Source: Nocardioides sp. Soil774
GTDB lineage: Bacteria > Actinomycetota > Actinomycetes > Propionibacteriales > Nocardioidaceae
Assembly (NCBI RefSeq): GCF_001428125.1
Contig: NZ_LMSM01000006.1
Location: 1 to 64,000 of the forward strand
Reading direction: 5' to 3'
Length of the DNA: 64,000 bases
Below the pieces are notes generated by a model. That model did not search any database, had not been told where the DNA came from, and worked only from the letters and a program-made list of their open reading frames with translations. Positions 1 to 8,271 of the stretch are shown here, one piece after another (within the stretch, counting starts at the first letter, position 1; every line of letters begins with the position of its first letter). A program made the position numbers and the translations under genes.

Positions 1-60
1 CCACCACCCAAAGGCAGCCATGACGTCAACGGGGCATAACAAACTAATTCGTCGACTAAT

Positions 61-174
61 CAAACACACTGTTGAGTTCTCAAGTATCAGACGCACCCAC
101 ATCGCGATCCGGCGAGGATCTCGGTTGCGTGAGGCAACTGGTCAAACCTAGCGAGCGACTTTCTGTCCGCGCAA
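61..174 (-). promoter_or_regulatory. rRNA operon promoter and 16S leader (reads out of the left edge)
   Basis: Read on the minus strand, 71-88 gives GATACTTGAGAACTCAAC. It contains the GAGAACTCAA motif that precedes 16S rRNA genes in many actinobacteria as part of the antitermination/processing leader. Upstream, a plausible sigma-70 promoter has -35 TTGCGC at 169-174 and -10 TAGGTT at 145-150 with an 18-bp spacer. Transcription would run leftward, so the 16S gene should lie just beyond position 1. The leader motif is seen directly; the promoter is inferred. Confidence 0.6.
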
Positions 175-429
175 ATCGCGGGCTGTTTCGCTCTGACCCG
201 GTGGTGTCACCGTGACCGATGACCGCTTCGGGTTGTCCTGCCCGGGGCCGGGAGCCCGGCCTGACTGGCCTTGCTCCCCGCCGCTCCCTGGCGACAAAGA
301 GAACATTAATGATCCCCGGGGGATCGTGCAAATCGAAACAGTGTGACCGCGGGCACATCGACGTCTTCGCAGGTCAGAGACCTGTTGTGACGCGTGGGAC
401 GGCGCGCGAGCGCGTCGCGTGGCCCCGGA
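175..429. other. Intergenic region between tyrS and the rRNA promoter
   Basis: No convincing gene is present. Two perfect inverted repeats are visible. GGCCGGG-AG-CCCGGCC lies at 246-261. GATCCCC-G-GGGGATC lies at 311-325 and is followed, in the tyrS direction, by an AT-richer stretch (ATTAATGTT), so it could act as a weak tyrS terminator. There is no long T tract, so this is tentative. The rest may hold further upstream rRNA promoter elements. Confidence 0.35.
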
Positions 430-1695
430 TCAGGGCACCTGGACGCCCGCGAACTTCTTCTTCCCGCGGCGCAGCACGAGCCAGGAGCCGGCGACCAGGT
501 CGGACTCGGTGGGCCTGAGCTCGGGGTCCTCCACCCGCACGTTGTTGAGGTAGGCCCCTCCCTCCGCGACGGTGCGGCGCGCGTCGCCCTTGCTGCCAGC
601 GAGCCCGCTGGACACCAGCAGGTCGAGGATGCCGGGCAGCTCGCGATCGGGGAGCGTCGTACCCCCGGCCTCGCGCAGCGCCGAGGCGAGCGTCTGGGTC
701 GGGATGGCGGACAGGTCTCCCCCACCGAACAGCGCGGCCGCGGCGGCCTTGGCGTGCTCGACCTCCTCGGCGCCGTGCACGAGCGCCGTCACCTCGTCGG
801 CCAGACGCTTCTGCCCGGCCCGGAGGAACGGCTTCTCCGCGGTCTGCTGCTCGAGGTCCTCGATCTCCTCGTGAGTGAGGAAGGTGAAGATGCGCAGCAG
901 CTCGCCGACCTTCTCGTCCTCGACGTTGAGCCAGAACTGGTGGAAGGCGTAGGGCGAGAGCATCTCGGGGTCGAGCCACAGCGCGCCGCCCTCGGTCTTG
1001 CCGTACTTGGTGCCGTCTGCCTTGGTGACCAGCGGAGTGGCGAAGCCGTGGGCGCTCTCGCCGGTGACGCGGCGTACGAGCTCCGCGCCGCCGGTGATGT
1101 TGCCCCACTGGTCGGAGCCACCGAACTGCAGCGACACCCCGTGCTCGCGGAAGAGGCTGAGGAAGTCCATGGACTGGAGCAGGACGTAGGAGAACTCGGT
1201 GTAGCTGATGCCGGACTCGAGACGACGCCTGACCGTGTCGCGCGCCAGCATCCGGTTGACCGGGAAGTGCTTGCCGATGTCGCGCAGGAAGTCGATGGTG
1301 GACAGCGAGGCGGTCCAGTCGTAGTTGTTGACCGTGGTGGCGGCGTTGTCGCCCTCGAAGGACACGAAGCGCGAGACCTGCTGGCGCACCCGCTCGGTCC
1401 ACTCCTTGACGGTGTCGAGGGAGTTGAGGGTGCGCTCGCCGGAGTCGCGCGGGTCGCCGATCATGCCCGTGGCCCCGCCGACGAGGATGTAGGGCGTGTG
1501 GCCGGCGAGCTGGAGCCGACGTGCCGTGACGAGCTGGAGCAGGTTGCCCATGTGGAGGCTCGGCGCGGTCGGGTCGAAGCCGACGTAGAACTTGACGCTT
1601 CCCTGGCCCAGCGCCGCGCGGAGGGCGTCGCGGTCGGTGGAGTGGGCCACGAGGCCGCGCCACTCCAGCTCGTCGAGTGCGTGGGGGGTCGTCAC
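430..1695 (-). CDS. tyrS: Tyrosyl-tRNA synthetase
   Basis: This cytosolic enzyme charges tRNA-Tyr with tyrosine using ATP. It has 421 aa, the normal length for the bacterial TyrRS family. The class I signature appears as PSLHMGN (about residues 45-51) and the KMSKS-like loop as KYGKT (about 228-232). The C-terminal ~65 residues are an S4 RNA-binding domain that includes the GDARRTV stretch. The ATG at 1695 is preceded by AAGGAA. It is divergent from the kinase gene at 1781 with about 85 bp between, and no T-box leader is apparent. The identification is secure. Confidence 0.97.
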   Translation of the reverse strand: MTTPHALDELEWRGLVAHSTDRDALRAALGQGSVKFYVGFDPTAPSLHMGNLLQLVTARRLQLAGHTPYILVGGATGMIGDPRDSGERTLNSLDTVKEWTERVRQQVSRFVSFEGDNAATTVNNYDWTASLSTIDFLRDIGKHFPVNRMLARDTVRRRLESGISYTEFSYVLLQSMDFLSLFREHGVSLQFGGSDQWGNITGGAELVRRVTGESAHGFATPLVTKADGTKYGKTEGGALWLDPEMLSPYAFHQFWLNVEDEKVGELLRIFTFLTHEEIEDLEQQTAEKPFLRAGQKRLADEVTALVHGAEEVEHAKAAAAALFGGGDLSAIPTQTLASALREAGGTTLPDRELPGILDLLVSSGLAGSKGDARRTVAEGGAYLNNVRVEDPELRPTESDLVAGSWLVLRRGKKKFAGVQVP

Positions 1696-1780
1696 GGGAG
1701 TTCCTTCGGGTGGGGTCGGGTTCGAGGACGGGCACTAGCCTAGGGCGAGCACGGCGGAGGGTCGGGAGGGAGCACGGCAC

Positions 1781-3154
1781 GTGATCGCAGGCAGGTACAG
1801 GCTCGAGCGGGAGATCGGTCGGGGCGGTTCCGGGACGGTCCACCTGGCCCTCGACGAGGTGCTCGGTCGGCAGGTCGCCATCAAGCGCATCGGTGCCACC
1901 CCCGGCTCCGACGACGCCGAGCTCGAGCGGGCCGAGCGGGAGGCGCGGCTGGCCGCGGCGCTCAACCACCCGCACGTGGTCGCGGTCTTCGACCTGGTCA
2001 ACGACCATGACGTGCGCTGGCTGGTCATGGAGTACGTCGACGGCGAGACGCTCAGCGAGCGCGTACGGGGCTCCGGACCGCTCGACGCCACCGAGGCCGC
2101 CACCCTGCTGGCACAGACCGCCGACGCGCTGGTCGAGGCGCACGCCAACGGGATCGTGCACCGCGACGTGAAGCCCAGCAACATCATGATCGCCGGTGGT
2201 GCGGCCAAGCTCAACGACTTCGGCATCGCACGGTCGGAGGACGACCTGTCGCTGACGCAGACCGGTCTGGTGACCGGGTCGCCGGCCTACCTCGCGCCCG
2301 AGGTGGCCTCCGGGTCGTCCGCGACCGCGGCCAGCGACGTGTGGTCGCTGGGCGCCACGCTCTACCACTCGGTCACGGGCCGCCCGCCCTACGAGGTGGG
2401 CGACAACCTCATCGGCGCGCTCTACAAGATCGTGCACGAGGACCCTCCGCGCCTGCCGGAGGACCACCCGATGGCCGGGCTGCTGTCGGTGATGATGAAC
2501 CGGGACCCCGAGCAGCGCTGGTCGATGCCCCGGGTGCGCGAGGAGCTCCTGCGCATCTCGCACGGCCAGACGTCGACGGTGCGGGTGGCACCCGTCGTAC
2601 CCCCTCCGCCGGAGCAAACTGGCGTCCTCCCGCCCGTTCCGTTGGCGCCCGCGCCGGCTCCGGGCCGCCACCACCGCCGCTGGGGCTGGATCGTGGCCGC
2701 GGCGGTGCTGGCGGTCGCGGCGGTCGTGGCGGCGTACGTCCTGGCCGGGCGCGGCACGCCCGAGGCCGTCCCCGACGACCGCGACACCGGTGCACCGGCG
2801 TCCCAGGACTCGTCGCCGACGCCCAGCGCCTCTCCCGTGTCGGCGGAGGACACGCGCGCGCAGATGGACGCCTTCATCACCGACTACATCGCGACCGTGA
2901 CCTCCGACCCGCGAGCGGCGTTCGAGCGGCTGACGCCGGAGTTCCAGCAGGAGAGCGGCGGCTACCCGGGCTACATCGGGTGGTGGGGCACGGTGCGGTC
3001 GGCCGAGCTCGCCGACGTCAGCAGCAACCCCTCGGACCTGACGGTCGGCTACACGGTGAACTACGTGATGAAGTCGGGCGAGCGCAGCACGCAGCGCGTG
3101 CGCCTGCAGCTCAAGCGGCTCGACGACCAGCTGCTGATCTCCGGCGAGGGCTGA
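1781..3154 (+). CDS. Transmembrane Ser/Thr protein kinase (PknB-like catalytic domain)
   Basis: This protein phosphorylates Ser/Thr residues of unknown targets. The cytosolic kinase domain spans roughly residues 1-265, with the glycine loop GRGGSG near residue 14, catalytic HRDVKPSN at about 127-134 and DFG at about 146. A Pro-rich linker leads to one membrane span (about 301-322). The ~95-residue outer domain has no PASTA repeats. The GTG start at 1781 follows a GGAGGGAG ribosome site. The outer domain closely matches that of the kinase at 10993 (shared TPEF/TPQF, ESGGY and ISGEG/IAGEG endings), so the two are paralogues flanking the intervening genes. Its ligand is unknown. Confidence 0.93.
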   Translation: MIAGRYRLEREIGRGGSGTVHLALDEVLGRQVAIKRIGATPGSDDAELERAEREARLAAALNHPHVVAVFDLVNDHDVRWLVMEYVDGETLSERVRGSGPLDATEAATLLAQTADALVEAHANGIVHRDVKPSNIMIAGGAAKLNDFGIARSEDDLSLTQTGLVTGSPAYLAPEVASGSSATAASDVWSLGATLYHSVTGRPPYEVGDNLIGALYKIVHEDPPRLPEDHPMAGLLSVMMNRDPEQRWSMPRVREELLRISHGQTSTVRVAPVVPPPPEQTGVLPPVPLAPAPAPGRHHRRWGWIVAAAVLAVAAVVAAYVLAGRGTPEAVPDDRDTGAPASQDSSPTPSASPVSAEDTRAQMDAFITDYIATVTSDPRAAFERLTPEFQQESGGYPGYIGWWGTVRSAELADVSSNPSDLTVGYTVNYVMKSGERSTQRVRLQLKRLDDQLLISGEG

Positions 3155-3158
3155 CGCC

Positions 3159-3821
3159 TCACCCGTCGAGCTCGTGACGCTGCACCCACAGCGCCGCCTG
3201 GGTGCGGTCGGCGACGCCGATGCGCTGGTAGGCCGAGGTCAGGTGGGCCTTCACGGTGCGCTCGGTGATGCCGAGGCGCTGGGCGATCTGCTTGTTGAGC
3301 AGGCCCTCGACCACCAGGCGCAGGACCTGTGCCTCGCGCGGCGACAACCCCGCGTCGTCGCGGGCCGCCGACACGCTCGGCGACGGCGTACGTCCTGAGG
3401 CGCGGGCGAGGAGGCGCCGGGCCGCGCGCGGGTCCAGCGGCGACTCGCCGCGCGCGACGGCGCGGATGCCCTCGAGGAGGACCTCGGGCTCGGCGTCCTT
3501 GAGGAGGTAGCCGACCGCGCCGGCCTCGAGCGCGGCGTCGATGCGCGCGTGGTCGGAGAAGGAGGTGAGCACGAGCACCTCGGTGCCGCCCCCGTCCTCC
3601 GCCTGCTCGGCCACGATGGCCCGGGTGGCCTCGACCCCGTCGAGCACCGGCATCTGGAGGTCCATCACGGCGACGTCGGGACGGTGCTCGCGCACCAGCG
3701 CGAGCGCCTCGCTGCCGTCGCGCGCCACGCCGACGACGACGAGATCGTCGGTCGACTCGATGAGCCCGGCCAGGCCACGGCGTACGACGGCGTGGTCGTC
3801 GGCCAGCACCACACGGATCAT
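3159..3821 (-). CDS. NarL/LuxR-family response regulator
   Basis: A 220-aa DNA-binding regulator. The N-terminal receiver domain (residues 1-120) has the acidic pair DD at 8-9, the predicted phosphoacceptor D54 (VMDLQMP) and a lysine in YLLKDAE. A LuxR-type helix-turn-helix (about 155-210: LSPREAQVL, ITERTVKAHL) ends the protein. The ATG at 3821 overlaps the stop codon of the histidine kinase by 4 bp (ATGA), so the pair is translationally coupled and almost certainly a cognate two-component system. The target genes cannot be read from the sequence. The upstream secreted-protein gene may be one. Confidence 0.95.
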   Translation of the reverse strand: MIRVVLADDHAVVRRGLAGLIESTDDLVVVGVARDGSEALALVREHRPDVAVMDLQMPVLDGVEATRAIVAEQAEDGGGTEVLVLTSFSDHARIDAALEAGAVGYLLKDAEPEVLLEGIRAVARGESPLDPRAARRLLARASGRTPSPSVSAARDDAGLSPREAQVLRLVVEGLLNKQIAQRLGITERTVKAHLTSAYQRIGVADRTQAALWVQRHELDG

Positions 3822-5095
3822 GCGAGCGGCACCTCCACGCGGACCGTGGTGCCGGCGCCGGGCGCGGACTCCACCTCCATCGTGCCGCCGTGCTCGCGCA
3901 CGAGGCTCTCGGTGCCACGGAGGCCGAATCGGTCCTCCCCCACCACCGACGCGGGGTCGAAGCCCGCCCCGTCGTCGACGACCTCCAGCACCAGGACGTC
4001 GTCGTGGCGATGGACGGTGAGGGACATGCGGCTCGCTCCGGCGTGCCGCGCCACGTTGCGCACGGCCTCCTGCGCGGCCCGCCACACGAGTGCGACCGCC
4101 CGGCGCGAGGCGTCCTCGTCTCCGCTGACGTCGACGTCCACCGCGATCCCGGACGCCGCGAAGGGCGCGACGAGGTCGTCGAGCGCGGCTGCGATGCCGG
4201 TGGCGTGCAGGTCGGGTGGGTAGATCTCCACGAGCAGCGACCGGAGCGCGCGCATGCTGACCCGCAGTGACCGGCCGATCTCGTCCAGCTCCTGGCGCTC
4301 TCCCCCGTCGGTGCGTGCCGCGACGGTGGACAGCTGCATCGACGAGCCCGCCAGGTCCTGGACGACACCGTCGTGCAGGTCGCGCGCGATGCGGAGCCGC
4401 TCGTCGTCGGAGGCACGCACGGCCGCCTCGAGGAGCCGCTCGCGCTCGCGCGCCGCGCGGGAGAGGCGTCGTGACAGCAGGACGAGCAGGGGTGTGCTGA
4501 GGGCCACGAGGGCGAGCAGGGAGCCGATGGTGATGGGCAGGAACCGGCTCAGCACCTGCGCGCGGCGCTCGCGGACCTGGTCGACACCGAGGTAGGCCTC
4601 GAAGAGCAGCGGATCGCCCTCGGGCGCGTGGATGCGCGTGTAGACCTCGAGGAGGTCACCCCCGAGCTCGCGCTCGAAACGGTTCTCGGGCCGGGCGAGG
4701 TCGGAGAGCTCGGCGTCGGTGCCGCCGTCGCGGAGCACGTCGCGCTCGTCGCCGCCCAGGGGGTACGTCGCACCGATCAGCTCGGTGCGGTCGCTGTAGA
4801 TGATGGTCCCGTCGGCGTCCCAGACCTTGATCCGCAGGACGTCGTCGACCAGCAGCCGGTCGAGCGCGGAGCGGTCGAAGCGGTCGATGGCCGCGGCGTC
4901 CCCGCGCACGAGCCCCCGAGGGAGGGCCGGCTCGGCCACCGACGTGCCGAGCACGCGGGTCAGCGAGCGCGCGTCGGCGATCGCCTCCTCGTCGGCTGCC
5001 GAGCGGCTCAGCGCGCCGGTCGCGACGAGGACGACCACGAGCGTGACGAATCCCGTGGCCAGGAACTGCGCCACGGGATTGGTCAGCCACCGCAT
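3818..5095 (-). CDS. Sensor histidine kinase, HisKA_3 type
   Basis: A 425-aa membrane sensor. It has two membrane spans (about 10-30 and 185-208) bracketing a ~150-residue outer sensor domain. The dimerization/phosphoacceptor motif RIARDLHDG has H241, and a HATPase domain includes the N-box AVRNVARHA and GAGFD. This is the NarL-partner class of histidine kinase. The ATG at 5095 is chosen because AGGAGGTG sits 7 nt upstream; a longer reading to 5134 lacks such a site. It lies 22 bp downstream of the secreted-protein gene and overlaps the regulator gene, giving a three-gene operon. The signal it senses is unknown. Confidence 0.94.
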   Translation of the reverse strand: MRWLTNPVAQFLATGFVTLVVVLVATGALSRSAADEEAIADARSLTRVLGTSVAEPALPRGLVRGDAAAIDRFDRSALDRLLVDDVLRIKVWDADGTIIYSDRTELIGATYPLGGDERDVLRDGGTDAELSDLARPENRFERELGGDLLEVYTRIHAPEGDPLLFEAYLGVDQVRERRAQVLSRFLPITIGSLLALVALSTPLLVLLSRRLSRAARERERLLEAAVRASDDERLRIARDLHDGVVQDLAGSSMQLSTVAARTDGGERQELDEIGRSLRVSMRALRSLLVEIYPPDLHATGIAAALDDLVAPFAASGIAVDVDVSGDEDASRRAVALVWRAAQEAVRNVARHAGASRMSLTVHRHDDVLVLEVVDDGAGFDPASVVGEDRFGLRGTESLVREHGGTMEVESAPGAGTTVRVEVPLA

Positions 5096-5117
5096 GGGGT
5101 GCACCTCCTGGACGAGG

Positions 5118-5621
5118 TCAGTAGTTGACCACACCCCGGCACACCTGGCCGTCGCGCACGGCGCGGAGCACGACCGCGTCGGTGCCGGCGAGGTCGACCA
5201 TCCGGCGCTCGACCTCGAAGGAGCCGCTGCGTCCGGCCGTGGTGCCCACCCCGCGGTCGCTCACCGACCCGTCGTGGCGCAGCATCCAGCGCCAGCGCTC
5301 GCCGGCGACGTTGCTGTCGATCTCGCCCTCGACCTCGAGGCGGCCGTCGTCGGTCTTCACCTTGAGCTTCCACGTGGCGCCGTCACTGCAGCTGCCGGTG
5401 CGGATGACGCGGTCGTCGCCGCCCGAACGGGTGCCGCCGTGGTCGTCGCCGGCCGGGTCGTCGTCGCCGCCGCTGCGCTGCGACACGAGCCCTCCCTGTG
5501 CGGAGGCGGACGCGGTGCCCGCGCCGACGAGACCGGCCGCGAGGCCGCCGACGGCGAGGGTGAGGGCGAGGGCGCGGGCGGCGCCCGTCACGGTGCGGGT
5601 GATGCTGGGGGTGGTGGTCAT
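5118..5621 (-). CDS. Secreted protein of unknown function in a two-component operon
   Basis: A 167-aa protein with a Sec-type signal peptide (hydrophobic stretch about 14-35, Ala-rich cleavage region near ASASA). The mature part begins with a Gly/Asp/Arg-rich low-complexity segment. A beta-rich domain follows with two cysteines (GSCSDG and QVCRG) that could form a disulfide. I do not recognise the family. It is first in the operon with the histidine kinase and NarL regulator and has a good ribosome site (CAGGAGGAC), so it may be an accessory sensor or output protein. This role is inferred from context only. Confidence 0.8.
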   Translation of the reverse strand: MTTTPSITRTVTGAARALALTLAVGGLAAGLVGAGTASASAQGGLVSQRSGGDDDPAGDDHGGTRSGGDDRVIRTGSCSDGATWKLKVKTDDGRLEVEGEIDSNVAGERWRWMLRHDGSVSDRGVGTTAGRSGSFEVERRMVDLAGTDAVVLRAVRDGQVCRGVVNY

Positions 5622-5716
5622 GGGTCCTCCTGGAGTAGGTGGGACCAGCCTCGTCGCGGCAGGCGACCTCCGCGAGATGTCCGATGGTGCTAGTACCCCA
5701 GCGGATCAGGCGCGGA

Positions 5717-6505
5717 TCAGGCGCGGCGGACCAGCTCCAGGCGCCAGACGTCGGGTCCGGCGTCGCGGTAGTCGACGGCGTACGCCCCGGGCGTGCGCTG
5801 CTCGAGCTGGGCGAGCAGGGGCAACGGGTCGTGGTCGGCGACCAGGAGCAGGCCGGCGCCCGGGCGCAGGCCGTCCAGCGCGCCGAAGATCGTCGCGTGC
5901 CGGATGGCGTGGGGGATCACACGCACGTCGAGCTCAGGCAGGCCCGCCTCGTCGTGGCCTCCGCAGGCGCACTGGTGCCCGCCGTGGGCCACGTCGGCGG
6001 GCTGGGCGTCCTCCCCGTGGTCCGCGCGGCCGCCGAGGAGCTCGTGCATCCCGGCAAGCATCTCCGCCACGGAGTAGTCAGGCGAGGCGACGAGGGTGGG
6101 GATGAGCTGGTCGTTCTCCTTGGCGAGGTGGCTGTCGAAGACGGTCTCGAGGGCCCGGGCGAGCGCGGCCACCTCGACGGGGTCGGACGCGGCCTCGAGG
6201 TCGGCGACCAGGCGGTGGATGAGGACGTGCTCGGCGAGCATGGCCTCGACGAGCAGCCGGGACTCCGTGATCTGGCGTGCCGCGGGGTAGAGGGTGCGCT
6301 CCTCCGCGGTGGCGTGGGGCACGAGCTCGTCGCGCAGCCACGACAGCAGGTCCTGCCGCGCGGAGTCGGCGTGGCCGGTGCGCGCTGCACGCACGACGTC
6401 GGCGGTCAGCAGGTCGAGCCGGCCGGCCATCTCGGCGTGGTGCTGCTCGACCTTCTCGGCCGCCTCCGCGTCGGCGTGGTTGCTGGCAATGGTGACGGTG
6501 GACAT
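5717..6505 (-). CDS. Hemerythrin (HHE) domain plus DUF2249 protein
   Basis: A 262-aa cytosolic protein. Residues ~10-160 form an HHE hemerythrin-like four-helix domain with His/Glu iron-ligand positions (VEQHHAEM, ELVPHATAEERTLY, AEHVLIHRL, FDSHLAKEND). A His/Cys-rich linker (HGGHQCACGGH) leads to a C-terminal DUF2249 domain (LDVRVIPHAIRH, ADHDPLPLL). Proteins of this build are linked to NO handling and di-iron repair. The ATG at 6505 follows GAGGAGG. It is divergent from the SufR-like regulator, with a palindrome between the two starts, and faces a NirK-type operon, which supports a role in NO or nitrite stress. Confidence 0.88.
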   Translation of the reverse strand: MSTVTIASNHADAEAAEKVEQHHAEMAGRLDLLTADVVRAARTGHADSARQDLLSWLRDELVPHATAEERTLYPAARQITESRLLVEAMLAEHVLIHRLVADLEAASDPVEVAALARALETVFDSHLAKENDQLIPTLVASPDYSVAEMLAGMHELLGGRADHGEDAQPADVAHGGHQCACGGHDEAGLPELDVRVIPHAIRHATIFGALDGLRPGAGLLLVADHDPLPLLAQLEQRTPGAYAVDYRDAGPDVWRLELVRRA

Positions 6506-6522
6506 GGTGCCTCCTCGGGTGG

Positions 6523-6535
6523 GCGAACGGTTCGC
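6523..6535. promoter_or_regulatory. Perfect palindrome between hemerythrin and regulator genes (putative operator)
   Basis: GCGAAC-G-GTTCGC is a perfect 6+1+6 inverted repeat. It lies in the 42-bp gap between the divergent starts, immediately upstream of a TAATAA -10-like box (6536-6541) that sits 6 nt before the ATG at 6548. That spacing suggests a leaderless regulator transcript. A repressor bound here would block the regulator promoter and could also affect the hemerythrin gene. The repeat is seen; the operator role is inferred. Confidence 0.55.
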
Positions 6536-6547
6536 TAATAATCTACA

Positions 6548-7147
6548 ATGAATCCCGTGGAAATAAATGAGCCCGGTCTCACCGCCGCCCAGGCGCGGGT
6601 GCTGGCCACGCTCCGCGCGGCCGGTCGCGCACTGACCCTCTCGGAGCTGCAGGACCTCACGGGCCTGCACCAGAACACCCTGCGCGGGCACCTCGACGCG
6701 CTGGTGGCGGCCGGCAGCGCGAGCCGCATCGCCAGCCGCGGTGGCGGTCGCGGTCGCCCGGCGTGGGGCTACCTCGCCCGCGAGCCCGAGTACGCCGCCC
6801 TCGCCATGGCGCTGGCGTCGGGGCTGGACGCCGGCGAGGGTCGCGCCCTCGACCCCGCGGCGGTGCGCGGCGGCCGGGCGTGGGGCGAGCGCCTTCGCGA
6901 CCAGCTCGGGGCCGTCGAGGACGGTCACGAGCGGGTGCTGCTCGCGCTCACCCACACCGGCTTCTCCCCCGAGGCCGATGGGGACCGGGTGGTCCTGCAC
7001 TCCTGCCCCCTGCTCGACGCGGCCCGCTCGCACCCGGCCGTGGTGTGCGCGGTGCACCTCGGCATGGTCGAGGGCGTGCTGGGCCGGGAGGGCGCCGGGC
7101 TCCGCCCGCGCCCGGAGTCCCTCGGTTGCGTCGTGAGCCTGCCGTGA
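6548..7147 (+). CDS. SufR/COG2345-like winged-helix regulator with Cys cluster
   Basis: A 199-aa transcriptional regulator. The N-terminal winged helix (about 12-75) contains LSELQDLTGLHQNTLRGHLD followed by a basic Gly/Arg wing. The C-terminal half has C153 (HSCPLLDAAR), C167 (PAVVCAVHLG) and C194, an arrangement like the Fe-S ligand cysteines of SufR-type regulators. An Fe-S or NO sensing role is therefore plausible but not proven. No ribosome site precedes the ATG; a -10-like box 6 nt upstream suggests leaderless expression. Its stop overlaps the GTG of the next gene, so it heads the NirK operon. Confidence 0.82.
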   Translation: MNPVEINEPGLTAAQARVLATLRAAGRALTLSELQDLTGLHQNTLRGHLDALVAAGSASRIASRGGGRGRPAWGYLAREPEYAALAMALASGLDAGEGRALDPAAVRGGRAWGERLRDQLGAVEDGHERVLLALTHTGFSPEADGDRVVLHSCPLLDAARSHPAVVCAVHLGMVEGVLGREGAGLRPRPESLGCVVSLP

Positions 7148-8271
7148 GCGGGCGGCGCACGCCGGCGCCTCGCGCGCTGCTGGCCGTGCCGGCGGCCGTC
7201 GCCATGGTCGTCGGCGTCGACGCCGGCCTCTCGCTGCTGGGCGTGTGGGCCCCGGTGCACTCGGGGCGGCTGGGCGACGCCCACGGCCTGCTGATGGTGC
7301 TCGGGTTCGTCGGCACGCTCGTCGCGCTCGAGCGTGCGGTGGCCCTCGGCTCGACCTGGGGCTACGCCGTCCCCGCGCTCCTGGGATCCGGCGCCCTGGC
7401 GCTGCTCGCACCGCGCGTGGACCGCCTCGGCCACCCGCTACTGGTGGCCGGCACGGCTGGTCTGTGCCTGCTCTACGTCCCGCTGTGGCGCCGCCAGCGC
7501 GACGACGCGGTGCTGGTCTCCGCACTCGGCGCCGTCCTGGCGCTCGGTGGCGCGGTGCTCGTGCTCGGCGGCGCCGACGTCCCCCTCGCCCTGCCCTGGC
7601 TGGCAGGCTTCGTGGTGCTGACGATCGCCGGCGAGCGGCTGGAGCTGGCCCGACTGGCGATGCCGGCGGGGGCTGGGACCTCGCTCGTGCTGCTGGGTCT
7701 CGCGGTCACCGTCGGGGTGCCGGCCACCACGATGTGGCCACGTGCCGGAGCCGGCGCCCTGGGCCTGGTGGTCCTCCTGCTGGCGGCCTGGCTGGCGTCG
7801 TACGACGTCGCGCGGCGGACCGTCCGCGGTTCCGGTCTGCCCCGCTTCGCGGCAGCCTGCATGCTGGCCGGCCAGGGCTGGCTGGCCGTGGCGGGAGGCG
7901 TCTGGCTGGTCGCCGGGCAGCCGGCGGACGGGGTGGCGTACGACACGCTGGTGCACGCGGTCTTCCTGGGGTTCGCCCTCTCGATGATCATGGCGCACGC
8001 CTCCTCGATCCTGCCGGCGGTGACCCGGGTGCCGCTCCCCTACCGGCCGGCGATGTGGGCCCCGTGGCTCCTGCTCCAGGCCTCCCTCGTCCTCCGCCTG
8101 TGGGGCGGCGACGCCCTCGGCAGCGACCTGGCGCGCGAGGTCGGCGGGGCCGGCAACGCGGTGGCGCTGCTGCTGTTCTTCGTCGTCGCGGCCGCGAGCA
8201 CGGCGATGGGTCCACCCGCGCCGCGCGCGGTCGTGGCGGCCACTGACCGCGAGCCGGAGGTGGCGCGATGA
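7144..8271 (+). CDS. Polytopic membrane protein, NnrS-like (denitrification-linked)
   Basis: A 375-aa integral membrane protein with about 10-12 hydrophobic segments. Conserved-looking histidines occur at helix ends (APVHSGRLGDAHG, LVHAVFLG, IMAHASS), which resembles the heme/copper-associated NnrS family near nitrite and NO reductases. The family call is moderate only. The GTG at 7144 overlaps the regulator stop, and the gene's own stop overlaps the ATG of the NirK fusion, so all three genes are translationally coupled. A role in copper/heme supply or NO tolerance for the downstream enzyme is inferred from that context. Confidence 0.7.
   Translation: MSGRRTPAPRALLAVPAAVAMVVGVDAGLSLLGVWAPVHSGRLGDAHGLLMVLGFVGTLVALERAVALGSTWGYAVPALLGSGALALLAPRVDRLGHPLLVAGTAGLCLLYVPLWRRQRDDAVLVSALGAVLALGGAVLVLGGADVPLALPWLAGFVVLTIAGERLELARLAMPAGAGTSLVLLGLAVTVGVPATTMWPRAGAGALGLVVLLLAAWLASYDVARRTVRGSGLPRFAAACMLAGQGWLAVAGGVWLVAGQPADGVAYDTLVHAVFLGFALSMIMAHASSILPAVTRVPLPYRPAMWAPWLLLQASLVLRLWGGDALGSDLAREVGGAGNAVALLLFFVVAAASTAMGPPAPRAVVAATDREPEVAR

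Noticed and set aside
374..2674. A 2.3-kb minus-strand open frame across tyrS and the first kinase
   Set aside because: It crosses two recognisable genes in other frames, and its composition is typical of out-of-frame GC-rich sequence.
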